Shown here: piece by piece, positions 43,749 through 53,617 of the stretch
How positions within the stretch are numbered: position 1 is the stretch's first letter
Layout: each line of letters starts with the position of its first letter
Assembly: GCA_014302835.1 (NCBI GenBank)
Contig: CP060294.1
Location: forward strand, 682,001 to 746,000
DNA length: 64,000 bases
Source: Pedobacter sp. PAMC26386
GTDB taxonomy: Bacteria; Bacteroidota; Bacteroidia; Sphingobacteriales; Sphingobacteriaceae
Direction: 5' to 3'
Made by a program: the position numbers and the translations under genes
The notes under the pieces: generated by a model
The model's database searches: none
What the model was told of the DNA's origin: nothing
Seen by the model: only the letters and a program-made list of their open reading frames with translations

Positions 43749-45343
43749 TGAGTTTAGCTTTACCTGTATTTAAATCGTGGGTGCCTGCCTGGTTAATCAG
43801 GGCGACGATATTTCTAGTCATTTTTCCTGGACTTTTGCTCTTTGGGTTATCTACAGCCAGTGGTGCCGGTGCTGCGGGTTATTATGGGATAGAACCAGCA
43901 GATGTACAGTATTCAATGGTTGTTTTTTATGCAGCTGTTGCCGGTTTCTTTGCCCTGGAAAGAAGATTCTTTATTTTTATGGCTACCAAAGAGTATTTTA
44001 TCCTGAGTATTCTAATTCAGATGGGTACAGCATATGTTTGTTTTCATACGCAGAATTTATATATATTATTAGTGTTTAGGTTTTTGCAGGGAATGTCCAA
44101 CTGTATGTCCACCAGTATTTGTATTACGCTTATTTTTGGAAGTCTGCAAAATGAAAGAGCTAGAGAAGTTGGTTATTCCATATTTTACTGTTTATTACTC
44201 TGTATAACTCCAATTTCTACTATCATTACGGCGCCTATATTAAATGCTTTTGATTATAATGTATTGTATAAGTTTATCATTTTCGCCTACATTCCAGGGG
44301 GGATTTTACTACTGGTGATCATGAATGACGTCAGGCTGAACAGAAAAATGCCGCTTTATCAGCTCGATTTTTACAGCTTTATCATTTATTCATCAATACT
44401 CTGTTTATTAGGTTATACCTTGGTTTACGGGCAGCAATATTACTGGTTGCAGGATTTAAGGATTGTCTGGAGCTTATCAGCAACTGTGCTCTTAATTGGA
44501 TTGCATATTTTTCGTCAGCTCCATTTGAGACGTCCTTATTTAAACCTCGAGGTCTTTAAACACCGCAATTTTAATGTAGGGATGTTTCTGATCTTCGTCC
44601 TTTATCTGATTCGTGGTGCACTGGGAATCGTTTCTATCTATTTTGCTTCTATTTTAGGGATGGACCCGATTCATATTGGCTATATTATGGTTGCAAATAT
44701 CATTGGTATTGTAATCAGTGTACTAATTTCCTCCCGTCTTATTGTTATGAAAAGGCCAATACGCCTGGTTTGGCTTTACGGTTTTGTGTTGTTATTGATT
44801 TTCCATGCTTGGATGTGGTTTCTTTTTACCACACAAGCTGACGCTTCAACCTATGTTATTCCTTTAATTATCCAGGGAATGGGGGCGGGGATGCTCATGA
44901 CCCCGATTATTGTTTTTGCGATCTCTTCTGTACCTGAACACTTAGGCAGTTCAGCATCAGCTACTGGTGTCTTTTTCCGCTTTACCGGATTTTGTACTAG
45001 CATTGCACTAATCAATTACTTTCAGCTTCATCAGAAAAATAACCATGTCAACCGTTTTCAGGAACATTTGAGCGGACTGAATACTTTAGTTTCTGAACGT
45101 TTGGCGCAATATGTCAGAGCATTAACTAATAAGGGGATGGCGCCAGATCTGGCGGCTAAAGCTGCCAGAGGTTTATTGAACAGAACTGTGGATAGCCAGG
45201 CACAATTGAGGGCTATGATGGATTATTACTTGCTGACTAGTATTGTGCTGATTGTCGTCCTTTTGGTTATTGCATTATTCCCTAAGCTGAACAGGACAAA
45301 AATTGATTTAAAATCTAATCAACCTTCACCGGCTGTTTATTAG
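43748..45343 (+). CDS. EmrB/QacA-type MFS drug exporter (DHA2 family)
   Basis: 531 residues, 14 predicted TM helices, inner membrane. Features include FRFLQGMSNCMSTSICITLI (motif C-like region with R-x-x-Q-G), the conserved MGAGMLMTPIIVFAISSVPE and SSASATGVFFRFTGFCTSIA. The overlapping start with the HlyD gene shows coupled translation. With TolC and HlyD partners it forms a tripartite proton-driven efflux pump for hydrophobic compounds; the substrate is unknown. Confidence 0.92.
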   Translation: MSLALPVFKSWVPAWLIRATIFLVIFPGLLLFGLSTASGAGAAGYYGIEPADVQYSMVVFYAAVAGFFALERRFFIFMATKEYFILSILIQMGTAYVCFHTQNLYILLVFRFLQGMSNCMSTSICITLIFGSLQNERAREVGYSIFYCLLLCITPISTIITAPILNAFDYNVLYKFIIFAYIPGGILLLVIMNDVRLNRKMPLYQLDFYSFIIYSSILCLLGYTLVYGQQYYWLQDLRIVWSLSATVLLIGLHIFRQLHLRRPYLNLEVFKHRNFNVGMFLIFVLYLIRGALGIVSIYFASILGMDPIHIGYIMVANIIGIVISVLISSRLIVMKRPIRLVWLYGFVLLLIFHAWMWFLFTTQADASTYVIPLIIQGMGAGMLMTPIIVFAISSVPEHLGSSASATGVFFRFTGFCTSIALINYFQLHQKNNHVNRFQEHLSGLNTLVSERLAQYVRALTNKGMAPDLAAKAARGLLNRTVDSQAQLRAMMDYYLLTSIVLIVVLLVIALFPKLNRTKIDLKSNQPSPAVY

Positions 45344-45819
45344 ATTATCTTCTGTTTTTCGAACAGATCCTCGTCTCTTTGGTCTCCATAGAGATCTGTT
45401 TTAAGGTTTACACCGTGGTATTTTGTGTTATTTTTTGTCACTAAACTGTCAGAATCTTTGTTTTTGACGTTCTTTAGCTGATCTTTTAATCCAGCCAGTT
45501 GATTTAAATTTTCTATAGCAGGATGCTCAGATCCTTCCTATCGTTCAGTAGCGCTATTATAGGCTTGTATGGTCTGTTTTTGTGGTTTATTTTAGTTAAC
45601 ATTTTGTTTGTCAGTGTGTTATTGTTTTTGTTGTTTGTAGTCTTTTTTCATGGTTCATGACTTCTATGAATTACAGTATAGTGAACAATACCTCACGGAA
45701 ATGGTTTTAAATAAACATACAGACATATTAAAACCTAATTATCGTTCGTTAATGATTTGGAAGAAAACAAACAATTATTAACTTTAAGCCCAGAAATCAA
45801 ATTTAATTAACAAAATATC
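45344..45819. other. Intergenic region upstream of histone-like gene
   Basis: 476 bases with no supported gene. The left part may contain decayed coding sequence, but no frame is protein-like. The promoter of the histone-like gene should lie near the right end. Confidence 0.45.
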
Positions 45820-45999
45820 ATGGAAAAATTCGCAAAATTAAAAGAGTTAATCGCCGGAGTTGAGGCAGATGCAGACAAGTTTTACAATTCAGGTAACGGT
45901 GCTGCCGGTACTAGAGTACGTAAAGCAATGCAAGATTTAAAAACACTTGCTCAGGACATCCGTACTGAAGTAACTGAAAAGAAAAACAGCGACAAATAA
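45820..45999 (+). CDS. Histone H1-like (Hc1-type) DNA-binding protein
   Basis: A 59-residue Lys-rich protein typical of Bacteroidetes: MEKFAKLKELIAGVEADADK, then FYNSGNGAAGTRVRKAMQDL and KTLAQDIRTEVTEKK. The motif GNGAAGTRVRKAMQ(D/E)LK is the family signature. It probably binds DNA in the nucleoid. ATG 45820 is preceded by an A/T-rich leader, and an intrinsic terminator follows at 46037. Confidence 0.92.
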   Translation: MEKFAKLKELIAGVEADADKFYNSGNGAAGTRVRKAMQDLKTLAQDIRTEVTEKKNSDK

Positions 46000-46030
46000 T
46001 TATATTCTGCTCTGCGCAAGCAGGCTTTAT

Positions 46031-46067
46031 AAAAAAGCCGTCTCCCTTTATTGGAAGGCGGCTTTTT
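46031..46067. terminator. Bidirectional terminator between histone-like and symporter genes
   Basis: A-run, GCCGTCTCC / GGAAGGCGGC stem (one mismatch, one G-U) and T-run. It lies between convergent genes, 31-67 nt after the histone-like stop, and the A/T tails suit both strands. Confidence 0.8.
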
Positions 46068-46075
46068 ATGTTTTG

Positions 46076-47335
46076 TTATTTTTTCAATGCTAGGATATTC
46101 TGTTCTCCTGGGTTAAACTCATTCTCAGTTTTCGCAATCACAATAGTTGCCACCCCATTTCCAATGATATTGGTAATTGCACGTGCTTCACTCATAAACT
46201 TATCTACCCCTAACAGAAATGCAAGCCCCTCTACGGGGATTTTATGAATAGCAGTAAGGGTTGAGGCCAATACAATAAATCCACTGCCAGTGACCCCTGC
46301 TGCACCTTTAGAGGTAAGCATTAAAATACCTATAATACTCAGCATCTCTGGAAATGATAGATGAATGTTATACAGTTGTGCTAAAAAGATAATAGCCATT
46401 GATAAGTAAATTGATGTCCCGTCCAGGTTGAAAGAATAACCAGTTGGAATAACCAGGCCGACAACAGATTTACTGCATCCCAGCTGCTCCAGTTTTTTCA
46501 TAATAGAGGGGAGGGCGGACTCTGAAGAGGAAGTCCCTAAAACAAGCAGTAATTCTTCTTTAATATATTTAAGAAAACTAAGGATACTTAAATTGAAATA
46601 CCGCATGATAGAACCCAGAATCAGGAAAACGAACAAACCCATAGTCAGGTAAACAGTGCCCATCAGTTTCGCTAAAGGAATCAGCGTTTGTAACCCAAAT
46701 TTACCAATGGTATAAGCCATTCCTCCAAAAGCACCCAAAGGAGCGAGGTACATGACATATCTTAATCCGCTAAATACCAATTTTGAAGCTTTACCCAACA
46801 CACCAATAACAGCCTGTCTCCTGGAGTAAAAGTTCAATGCAACACCTACAATAATAGCAACGACCAAAACCTGTAAGGTTAGGTTAGACATAAAGAACTT
46901 GCCCCAGTCAAAACCAGCACCAGATTCCGCAGCTTTTGTGTATTTTGACGGATCCTGTATATTCAGACCTGTACGGTCTATGTGACCAGGTCTGATCATA
47001 TAGGCAACGAATATCCCAATGGCAAGGGCAAAAGTGGTCACCACTTCGAAATATAAAAGTGATTTGACACCGATACGGCCTACCTTTTTGAGGTCGCCCA
47101 TACCGCTAATCCCTAAAACAATGGTCAGGAAAATAATCGGAGCAATAAACAGTTTGATAATATCGACAAAGGTTTTACCCACAATTTCCATTTTTATCGC
47201 CACTGCGGGATTTACAGTTCCCAGTATAACACCGGCGATAATTGCGATTAAAACCCAGAAAGTGAGATTCGTAAATATTTTTTTTGCAAAGCTTTTCTTT
47301 TGCGTTTGAACAGTGGCATTTGAAATAATTTCCAT
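46076..47335 (-). CDS. Dicarboxylate/amino acid:cation symporter (DAACS family)
   Basis: 419 residues, the glutamate-transporter fold: TM helices plus hairpins HP1 (LLVLGTSSSESALPSIMKKL, with the serine-rich stretch) and HP2 (LTSKGAAGVTGSGFIVLAST). The motif YSFNLDGTSIYLSMAIIFLA is the NMDGT-like sodium-site segment, and VDKFMSEARAITNIIGNGVA the substrate-binding TM8. It imports C4-dicarboxylates or acidic amino acids with Na+ or H+. It is the last gene of the minus-strand block that starts with an ECF sigma factor. Confidence 0.94.
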   Translation of the reverse strand: MEIISNATVQTQKKSFAKKIFTNLTFWVLIAIIAGVILGTVNPAVAIKMEIVGKTFVDIIKLFIAPIIFLTIVLGISGMGDLKKVGRIGVKSLLYFEVVTTFALAIGIFVAYMIRPGHIDRTGLNIQDPSKYTKAAESGAGFDWGKFFMSNLTLQVLVVAIIVGVALNFYSRRQAVIGVLGKASKLVFSGLRYVMYLAPLGAFGGMAYTIGKFGLQTLIPLAKLMGTVYLTMGLFVFLILGSIMRYFNLSILSFLKYIKEELLLVLGTSSSESALPSIMKKLEQLGCSKSVVGLVIPTGYSFNLDGTSIYLSMAIIFLAQLYNIHLSFPEMLSIIGILMLTSKGAAGVTGSGFIVLASTLTAIHKIPVEGLAFLLGVDKFMSEARAITNIIGNGVATIVIAKTENEFNPGEQNILALKK

Positions 47336-47412
47336 ATTGTTGGTTTAAAAATAATGATAATTACCTCAGGACATAGAATCTGGGTGTATCATTAGATGAA
47401 TTTTTATATTTA

Positions 47413-48726
47413 TTAGTCAATTGATATATGATACATTAGTACATACATCATTTTTCTACTGATATTTGTAATTTTCCCGTCTGGTTGTGCCATAAATATG
47501 GGCCTGCTTTGTGCATTAAAAACTAATTTTGAAGCATGTCCTTTCAATAACAGGCTGACTCCGGCATCATAAGTCACCATCGGATCTGCAAATCTTTCAA
47601 ATCTGGAATATTGTATTCCTAAAGCAGGAAGCAATTGTGCCCCCTTCTTTTTCTGATTGAAATAAGGGAGCAAAAAGCCGGTTTGTGCACTGATACTATT
47701 TCCTGTACCAATGACAGGGTAGCCATTTCCAGAACCATTAAAAGAAGCACTACTAGGGTCTAAACCATTTGCTGGATTACCAATTGCGAGTATGCGGGTA
47801 TAATTGGGGCCAAAATCGTGGTGATGGTAAGCTGCGTAAAAGGTGAAAGCCGTACCTTTTTCTTTATTGATGGGGGTATCATAAAAAATATCTGCAGCAA
47901 ATTGTTTGAGGTTATCTGAAATAGTGTCTTTGGCTAGGTTTTTATGCCATAAAGCATCTTTTTGAAATTCAAAACCGGCACCTATATTTAATACTTTCTT
48001 TTTACCAAGATAGGCACCTTGGTTCTGCGCCATTACATTGCTTTCTTTATCAAAAAACTGCCATTTGATATATCCGGACCAATTTGGTTTGATAACTCTG
48101 GTATTAAAAACTGCTACATTTTCTAAAGGAGCTGATCCTCCAGTATTATATGGAGTAGCATAAGCAAAGCGATAATCTAATTTTTCGATTACACCTTTTA
48201 CAAATAAACCTAGTTTACGCTGCGTAATATCTGTCCTGTTGATGTCTCCAAGATTAATTAAGGGAGTTTCATAAAGTAAGGTTTTAGTATAACCAGTAGC
48301 ATATCTTGAAAGGCCAGTCCAGGAAGAACGCCCTCCTCCAACAGAGATATAATTGTTAATTTTATAGTCTGCATAACCATCCAGAAAATCTACATAAGTA
48401 TCTGTTTTAGTTAGATTATTGACGTTTGTTGGCCCTAATTGAAGCACTAGCATCAGCTTATCTACTGGCATTGCTGTGATTTTTAACCTGACCCGTCTTA
48501 AAGTCACATCAGTTACAGAGTTGACCTGTGAATCATTGATTTTACTACCGGGATTAAGCTGTGTATTTCTGAACCAGACCTGCATATAACCACCGAATTT
48601 TAAGTAATGAGTTTTTTCTTTGTTCAGGTAAAGTGTGAGGGGGTCGGTCGGTGGATCTTGATTTTGTGCCTGCACAATTGCAGGCATTATAGACATAAAG
48701 CCTAACAGGTAATAATAGAATCTCAT
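47413..48726 (-). CDS. Outer-membrane porin (OprO/OprP-like)
   Basis: 437 residues with a signal peptide (SIMPAIVQAQ) and a 16-18 strand barrel. KFGGYMQVWFRNTQLNPGSK, VTDVTLRRVRLKITAMPVDK and VGGGRSSWTGLSRYATGYTK are typical of the phosphate/polyphosphate-selective-type porin family as it occurs in Bacteroidetes. It ends MYHISID rather than with an aromatic. It lies 76 nt after the TonB receptor and 77 nt before the symporter, so it may let small anionic substrates reach the periplasm. Confidence 0.8.
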   Translation of the reverse strand: MRFYYYLLGFMSIMPAIVQAQNQDPPTDPLTLYLNKEKTHYLKFGGYMQVWFRNTQLNPGSKINDSQVNSVTDVTLRRVRLKITAMPVDKLMLVLQLGPTNVNNLTKTDTYVDFLDGYADYKINNYISVGGGRSSWTGLSRYATGYTKTLLYETPLINLGDINRTDITQRKLGLFVKGVIEKLDYRFAYATPYNTGGSAPLENVAVFNTRVIKPNWSGYIKWQFFDKESNVMAQNQGAYLGKKKVLNIGAGFEFQKDALWHKNLAKDTISDNLKQFAADIFYDTPINKEKGTAFTFYAAYHHHDFGPNYTRILAIGNPANGLDPSSASFNGSGNGYPVIGTGNSISAQTGFLLPYFNQKKKGAQLLPALGIQYSRFERFADPMVTYDAGVSLLLKGHASKLVFNAQSRPIFMAQPDGKITNISRKMMYVLMYHISID

Positions 48727-48801
48727 ATTAAATATTTGGTTTGTAATTAGCTAAGAGGATGCAGCCAATTTTTTTACCCCACATTTTGAAAATAAATAGA
48801 A

Positions 48802-51585
48802 TTAAAATTTGACCTGCAGACTCGTGTAGTAATTCATTCCATTGAATCCGAATTGGTTAGCTGTTCTGCTGTAGGGGATCTGTCCACCAAATGATAAGTT
48901 GGTATTGAGTGCATTGATCTCTTTGATTTCGTCCGGATAAATATTAAAAAGATTATTGCAGCCCGCGGTGATGCTTAGTTTTTTACTGATCTTCCACGAA
49001 AACTGAAGATCAGTAATTACTTTGCTGGCAAAAGTCTGATCATAAATCGGATCGTTTTCCCATGCGGCCACTTGTCCAAAATAGGTATTGCGTAGCAGGA
49101 AGTTTAATGCCTTAACCTGGTATATGAATGATAATATCAATTTACTATTTGGCTGTGATTTTTCGATAATACCCAAATCCACACGTGGTAGCAAACTATA
49201 ACCTGGTATATTACCACCGGCTGAAAGAGGTAGATTATCTATTCTCATTTTAACCCTGGTTTGGCTAAAAGAGGCGGTTCCATTAATGGTAAGAGATTGT
49301 TTTTGTGCAAAAACTGCTGCATAGTTAGCGGTAAGCTCAACACCTCTGGTATATGTATTTAAAGCATTGATGAAAAACTGCATATCTGTCACCCCCGCAT
49401 TAGCCAGTACTGGTTTTAAAGCTGAAACAGAACTATCTAACCGACCTGAAACAACAATTCGGTTACGAATGGGGATATAATAAAAATCGGCCGAAAAAGA
49501 AAAATAAGAGTTAATACTGCCCGCCAGCCCGGCACTAAAATTGAGCGATGTTTCTGGCTTGAGTTTAGGTACGCCCAGCTGTTGTAATACAGGGTTGTCA
49601 TTGCGGAAATGCTGTACCAGGTAAACGCCAGACTGCCCACTTTTTTGAAAGAACTGGAATTGTTGCTGCTCATAATATACCTGTTGTAAAGAAGGAGCTC
49701 TGAAATTCCGACTCAGTGAACTTCGTAGCGAAAATTTTTCACTTAATTTATGTCTTAGAGCCATTTTACCAGAAATATTTCCACCAAAGTCACTGTAACG
49801 CTCATAACGAATCGCCGCAGACAGCAAGGTGTTTTTAGATAAATCTATATTTGATTCTGCATAAAGACCCACGTTTGCACGGTATTTATTTAGTCTTTCC
49901 TCTGGTTTAAAGCCAGGTCTGCCATTGGTTCCAGGAAGCTTTAAAAGAGCTGCGGGTGTGCCCGGTAAATTTGCATCCAGATAAGAAGACTCTTCTCCGC
50001 CAATAATTTGATAATTTTCTAGACGAGATTCTGCTCCTGCTGCCAAGGTAATATTTGGGGATATTTTTTTGGAAAAATCAATATTTAAAATCCCTTGCTG
50101 CAGCGTGGTGCCGCCTGCATTAAAAGCCAGAGGAGATAACCCGCCCATAGAAGCATTCACCGTATTTACTGCCTGACTTTTGATACTATTATAACCGTAA
50201 ACTGCACTGAAATCCATATTCCATCCATCTAAACTCGTTTTTCTAATCCCAGCAGCCAAAGATCGGTTAGATAAAACTGCCGGGAATTTAGGTAGGTAAC
50301 CGTCTGGGAAAATTACAGAGGATGCGGGGTAGAAATTTGGGAAGCGGTAAAATCCAAAGGTTATTGCTCTTCTGCGGGAAAAGCCACCAAACGAATAAAG
50401 TTTCCACTTTTTATTTAATGGAGTTTCCATATTGAACCATAAAGCGATATTCTTAATTTCTGCATCGCCATATTGCCCTTGTTTGCGCTGAAATCCATTT
50501 TCCTTAACGAGTTGATCATCTCTGCGCTTATTCTCATTCAGTTTATCGGTTGGCGTTGGGAAACTAATACTGCTTAATTTTGAGGTGTCAGCAGCATTAT
50601 TGTAAACAAGACCGTTATAAGCCCGGGCTCGGTTAGTAGCCTGCTGATACTGATAATTCAATGTGAAATCCAGAAATCCTTTTCCGGCAGCAAGAGGAAT
50701 CCCGTAACTTAAATTATTTTGCGTGTAAACGCCGTCTCCTTTTAAGGTTTGTCCCAGTTGAGTGGTGAAATATCCTCCTGTATCTTTTTTTAATACGATA
50801 TTGATAATTCCGGCAATTGCATCAGATCCATATTGAGCGGCGGCCCCATCTCTTAATATTTCGATTCGCTCAATCATAGCAGCGGGAATTGCACTGAGAT
50901 CTGTACCTGCAGTACCCTTTCCAACTGTATTGTTCAGGTTTAGTGCAGAGATATTATGTCTTCTTTTACCATTAATTAAAACCAGCAGCTGATCGGGACC
51001 AAGCCCGCGGATGGTTGACTGTTCCGCATAAGAGGCTACATTATTAATCCCATATTTTGAAGAGTTGAAAGAAGAAGAGGTATAGTGCAGCATTTGCGCT
51101 AATTCTACCTGACCAGTTTGCACCAGGGTACGCTGATTGAAAATGTCTACAGGTAAAGCTGTTTGCAGTTTGGTACGTGGCATCATGGTATGGGAGCCTA
51201 AGATAGCAACCTCTTCTAGGTTCAGGGTAACCGGCTTTATATTCTGTTTTTGATTGTTTATAGCAGCTTTAATAATATACTGGCTGTCTGAAATCTTTTT
51301 AAAAGATAGATTTAAAGGGGGGAGTAACTTATTTAATATGAAATCTAGATTGGGTACGGCTAAGCGTTTATAGCTGATCAGTTTTACTTCACTGATCAAT
51401 TGGGCTTCATAAACGAAACTGACCTTGAACCGATTGGAAAGAAAGTCTAGCTCATTGCCCAGCGTCTGATGTTGGGCAGTAGTTTTATCCTGCCCTTTTA
51501 TTTGTTCGCAGCAGATATTAAATATAGCAAACAGGATAATACCTGTTATCAATTGATTAATTGCCGATATAGACTTCCTTACCAT
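48802..51585 (-). CDS. TonB-dependent receptor with N-terminal STN signalling domain
   Basis: 927 residues. Signal peptide, then an STN secretin/TonB short N-terminal domain (~40-115, FLSNRFKVSFVYEAQLISEV), plug domain (~155-270, LAQMLHYTSSSFNSSKYGIN, IRGLGPDQLLVLINGKRRHN and IERIEILRDGAAAQYGSDAI) and a 22-strand barrel ending SLQVKF. The usual carboxypeptidase-like N-terminal domain is absent. Domain order and the upstream FecR and sigma genes match FecA-type transducers that import a siderophore or other large nutrient and signal its presence. No SusD partner is present. The start overlaps fecR by 29 nt. Confidence 0.92.
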   Translation of the reverse strand: MVRKSISAINQLITGIILFAIFNICCEQIKGQDKTTAQHQTLGNELDFLSNRFKVSFVYEAQLISEVKLISYKRLAVPNLDFILNKLLPPLNLSFKKISDSQYIIKAAINNQKQNIKPVTLNLEEVAILGSHTMMPRTKLQTALPVDIFNQRTLVQTGQVELAQMLHYTSSSFNSSKYGINNVASYAEQSTIRGLGPDQLLVLINGKRRHNISALNLNNTVGKGTAGTDLSAIPAAMIERIEILRDGAAAQYGSDAIAGIINIVLKKDTGGYFTTQLGQTLKGDGVYTQNNLSYGIPLAAGKGFLDFTLNYQYQQATNRARAYNGLVYNNAADTSKLSSISFPTPTDKLNENKRRDDQLVKENGFQRKQGQYGDAEIKNIALWFNMETPLNKKWKLYSFGGFSRRRAITFGFYRFPNFYPASSVIFPDGYLPKFPAVLSNRSLAAGIRKTSLDGWNMDFSAVYGYNSIKSQAVNTVNASMGGLSPLAFNAGGTTLQQGILNIDFSKKISPNITLAAGAESRLENYQIIGGEESSYLDANLPGTPAALLKLPGTNGRPGFKPEERLNKYRANVGLYAESNIDLSKNTLLSAAIRYERYSDFGGNISGKMALRHKLSEKFSLRSSLSRNFRAPSLQQVYYEQQQFQFFQKSGQSGVYLVQHFRNDNPVLQQLGVPKLKPETSLNFSAGLAGSINSYFSFSADFYYIPIRNRIVVSGRLDSSVSALKPVLANAGVTDMQFFINALNTYTRGVELTANYAAVFAQKQSLTINGTASFSQTRVKMRIDNLPLSAGGNIPGYSLLPRVDLGIIEKSQPNSKLILSFIYQVKALNFLLRNTYFGQVAAWENDPIYDQTFASKVITDLQFSWKISKKLSITAGCNNLFNIYPDEIKEINALNTNLSFGGQIPYSRTANQFGFNGMNYYTSLQVKF

Positions 51586-52570
51586 TCTCTTTTACCGTTG
51601 TATTCAGTAAGGCTGCTAAAGTCTGGATTAAAACAGCTTCGTCTTTAAGTTCCAGAGTTCCAGAAATTTCCTTTTTAGTGATTAATCTGTCTTTGATTAA
51701 ATATTTTCTTCCATAATAGGCAGATAATCTATTGCATACTTCAGTTAAGGTCGTTTTCTTGAAAATGTATTGACCATTTATCCAGGAAGTAACCTGTTCT
51801 ATATCGTTGATTTGTTTTCTGACAGCAGCTTGTCCTTTCTTACAAACAGAGTATTCACCAGGAGATAAGGTAAGGGATTGGTTTTTCAATCTTAAGGCTA
51901 CTTTCCCGCTAACTAAGGTAACCTCTGTACTATCAGAACCGCTATTCACATTAAACACGGTTCCTAAAACATTGATATCTGTCAGATTTGCATGTACAGT
52001 AAAGGCTATGGGCGATTGATTTTCAGGTTCAAAATGTCTGATTTGAAAATGAGCTTCGCCGGTTAACCAGACTTGTCTGTCTTTTTTATCCCAGTTTTTT
52101 GGATACTTCACCGAGCTGTTTGCATTCAGTATTACAGTAGAACTATCTGGTAATATTAATGTCTTTGTTTGACCATAAGGGACTGAAACTGTTAATAAAG
52201 CCATATCTTTAGGCTTGTTTTGAAAATAAAATACTACACCCGAACCGATAACCAGTCCAGTAATCATTGCCGCTATTTTGAAAAAAGGAAAGCTACTTTT
52301 AACAGGGGCGAGACGATGAGTCCCTTGGCCAGCAATTGTACTTTCTATTCTGTTTTTAAGGCTTTCATAAAACTCTTCCTTTAAAGGACTTTTACCTGAA
52401 GAAAGTAAAGCAATGATTTCTTTAGCCTCATTTACTTTTTCCAGGCAAGCAGGATTATCATGAATCCATTTTTCCCAGAATAGAACAGCTTGCGGATCAG
52501 TCGCATGCACGTAATTGGTAAAGCTCTCGTCATTTACAAAATCGGCTGTTGTATATTCCTGGTATGACAT
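51557..52570 (-). CDS. FecR-family anti-sigma/signal-transfer protein
   Basis: 337 residues. The N-terminal cytoplasmic part (~1-90) is sigma-binding, one TM (~97-115, FFKIAAMITGLVIGSGVVFY), then the periplasmic FecR domain (LLTVSVPYGQTKTLILPDSS, VILNANSSVKYPKNWDKKDR, VWLTGEAHFQI) and a C-terminal DUF4974/STN-like segment (VCNRLSAYYGRKYLIKDRLI). It relays the receptor's signal to the sigma factor. It overlaps the receptor gene downstream. Confidence 0.93.
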   Translation of the reverse strand: MSYQEYTTADFVNDESFTNYVHATDPQAVLFWEKWIHDNPACLEKVNEAKEIIALLSSGKSPLKEEFYESLKNRIESTIAGQGTHRLAPVKSSFPFFKIAAMITGLVIGSGVVFYFQNKPKDMALLTVSVPYGQTKTLILPDSSTVILNANSSVKYPKNWDKKDRQVWLTGEAHFQIRHFEPENQSPIAFTVHANLTDINVLGTVFNVNSGSDSTEVTLVSGKVALRLKNQSLTLSPGEYSVCKKGQAAVRKQINDIEQVTSWINGQYIFKKTTLTEVCNRLSAYYGRKYLIKDRLITKKEISGTLELKDEAVLIQTLAALLNTTVKENGKEVYIGN

Positions 52571-52600
52571 TTTTATCGATTATAATTTATTAGAGGCTTT

Positions 52601-53230
52601 TCATGAAGTAATTACCCCATATAGCCAAAGTAAAAATAAAATAAGAAGATGTTTTTGTCTCAATCCGTCTATCGCCCTGGCCATTAATTTATAACACCCT
52701 TTGATACTGATATTTAATAAGGAAGCAATTTCTTTAAAGCTAAGCTCTTGATAATAACGTAAATGTATCAGCTCCTTTTGTTTTGGAGAAAGCGTTTCCA
52801 GCATCGCTAAGACCATTTTTGCTGTAGATTTATGACTTTCTTTTAATATAAATTCAGACTCGACAGAATTATAGGAAGAAGAATCATTTAATAATTCTTC
52901 TTCAGTGTCTACAAAATCAGTACTTACATTTTTTTGTTCTTTTTTTAATTTATGAATAATAGTTGTTCTCACTGATTTGATTAGGTAGCTCTTTAAAGAA
53001 TACTGGATTTCAAATTTATGCCTGTTTGTCCAGATCCATACAAAAACATCGTGGAGACTGTCTTCAATTATTTGTATATCATCCGTAAGACGCAGACCAT
53101 AGCCAGTAAGTGTTTTTACAAACCTTTTATAAAGCTCATCAAAGGCATGTTTGTTATGTTGTTTAATCTGATTAACCAATTCGGCATCATCAAGCAAGGA
53201 CATGGCATTATTGCTATTATTTGCCTGCAT
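52601..53230 (-). CDS. ECF sigma factor (FecI-like)
   Basis: 209 residues. Region 2: HAFDELYKRFVKTLTGYGLR, IIEDSLHDVFVWIWTNRHKF and SLKSYLIKSVRTTIIHKLKK. Region 4: LSPKQKELIHLRYYQELSFK and EIASLLNISIKGCYKLMARA. A hydrophobic C-terminal tail (LLILFLLWLYGV) is unusual for FecI-type proteins and could anchor the factor to the membrane. Lies 30 nt upstream of fecR, forming the start of the ECF/FecR/receptor operon. Confidence 0.92.
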   Translation of the reverse strand: MQANNSNNAMSLLDDAELVNQIKQHNKHAFDELYKRFVKTLTGYGLRLTDDIQIIEDSLHDVFVWIWTNRHKFEIQYSLKSYLIKSVRTTIIHKLKKEQKNVSTDFVDTEEELLNDSSSYNSVESEFILKESHKSTAKMVLAMLETLSPKQKELIHLRYYQELSFKEIASLLNISIKGCYKLMARAIDGLRQKHLLILFLLWLYGVITS

Positions 53231-53616
53231 AAAAATTGTATAAAAGAATTGGTTAGTTCTTACGCGTAAAAATAAGGTTAAACTTAGATTTTTTGTGTTG
53301 TTTTAGTCTTGGTTCTGCTTTGTATGATAAGTGTGTTGTTGTTAAGTCGTTTGTAATAAATAGGTTACGTTGTAATTTTGATATATAAATATTTTTGAGC
53401 TGAAAATATTTATGTAGCAACACGTTTGATTGGGGAGAATAAATTAATTATAACCTATTGTATTTAATTTACAAGACCGGTGTTTGCCGGTTATGGAAAT
53501 AAGCCGGAGCGGAGAAATGGTTGGAATATAGAGTGCGAATGCTGATAGGCACTAAGGTCTGTACATTGGCAGGAATATAGGCAGAAAACTGCGTACTGTT
53601 TAACAGTACGCAGTTT
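53231..53616. other. Intergenic region with an AT-rich inverted repeat
   Basis: 386 bases between the sigma gene promoter side and the DoxX gene end. It contains a perfect inverted repeat at 53385-53413 (ATAAATATTTT, loop TGAGCTG, AAAATATTTAT), about 155 nt upstream of the sigma gene, and the DoxX terminator at its right end. No gene is seen. Confidence 0.5.
53385..53413. repeat. 11-bp perfect inverted repeat
   Basis: ATAAATATTTT and AAAATATTTAT around a 7-nt loop. It may be a regulator site or terminator-like structure; there is no direct evidence of role. Confidence 0.5.
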
Positions 53617-53617
53617 T
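53585..53617 (-). terminator. Intrinsic terminator of doxX
   Basis: AAAACTGCGTACTG, loop TTTAA, CAGTACGCAGTTTT: a perfect 14-bp stem overlapping the DoxX stop codon and ending in a T-run on the minus strand. Its symmetry would also stop plus-strand transcription. Confidence 0.8.
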
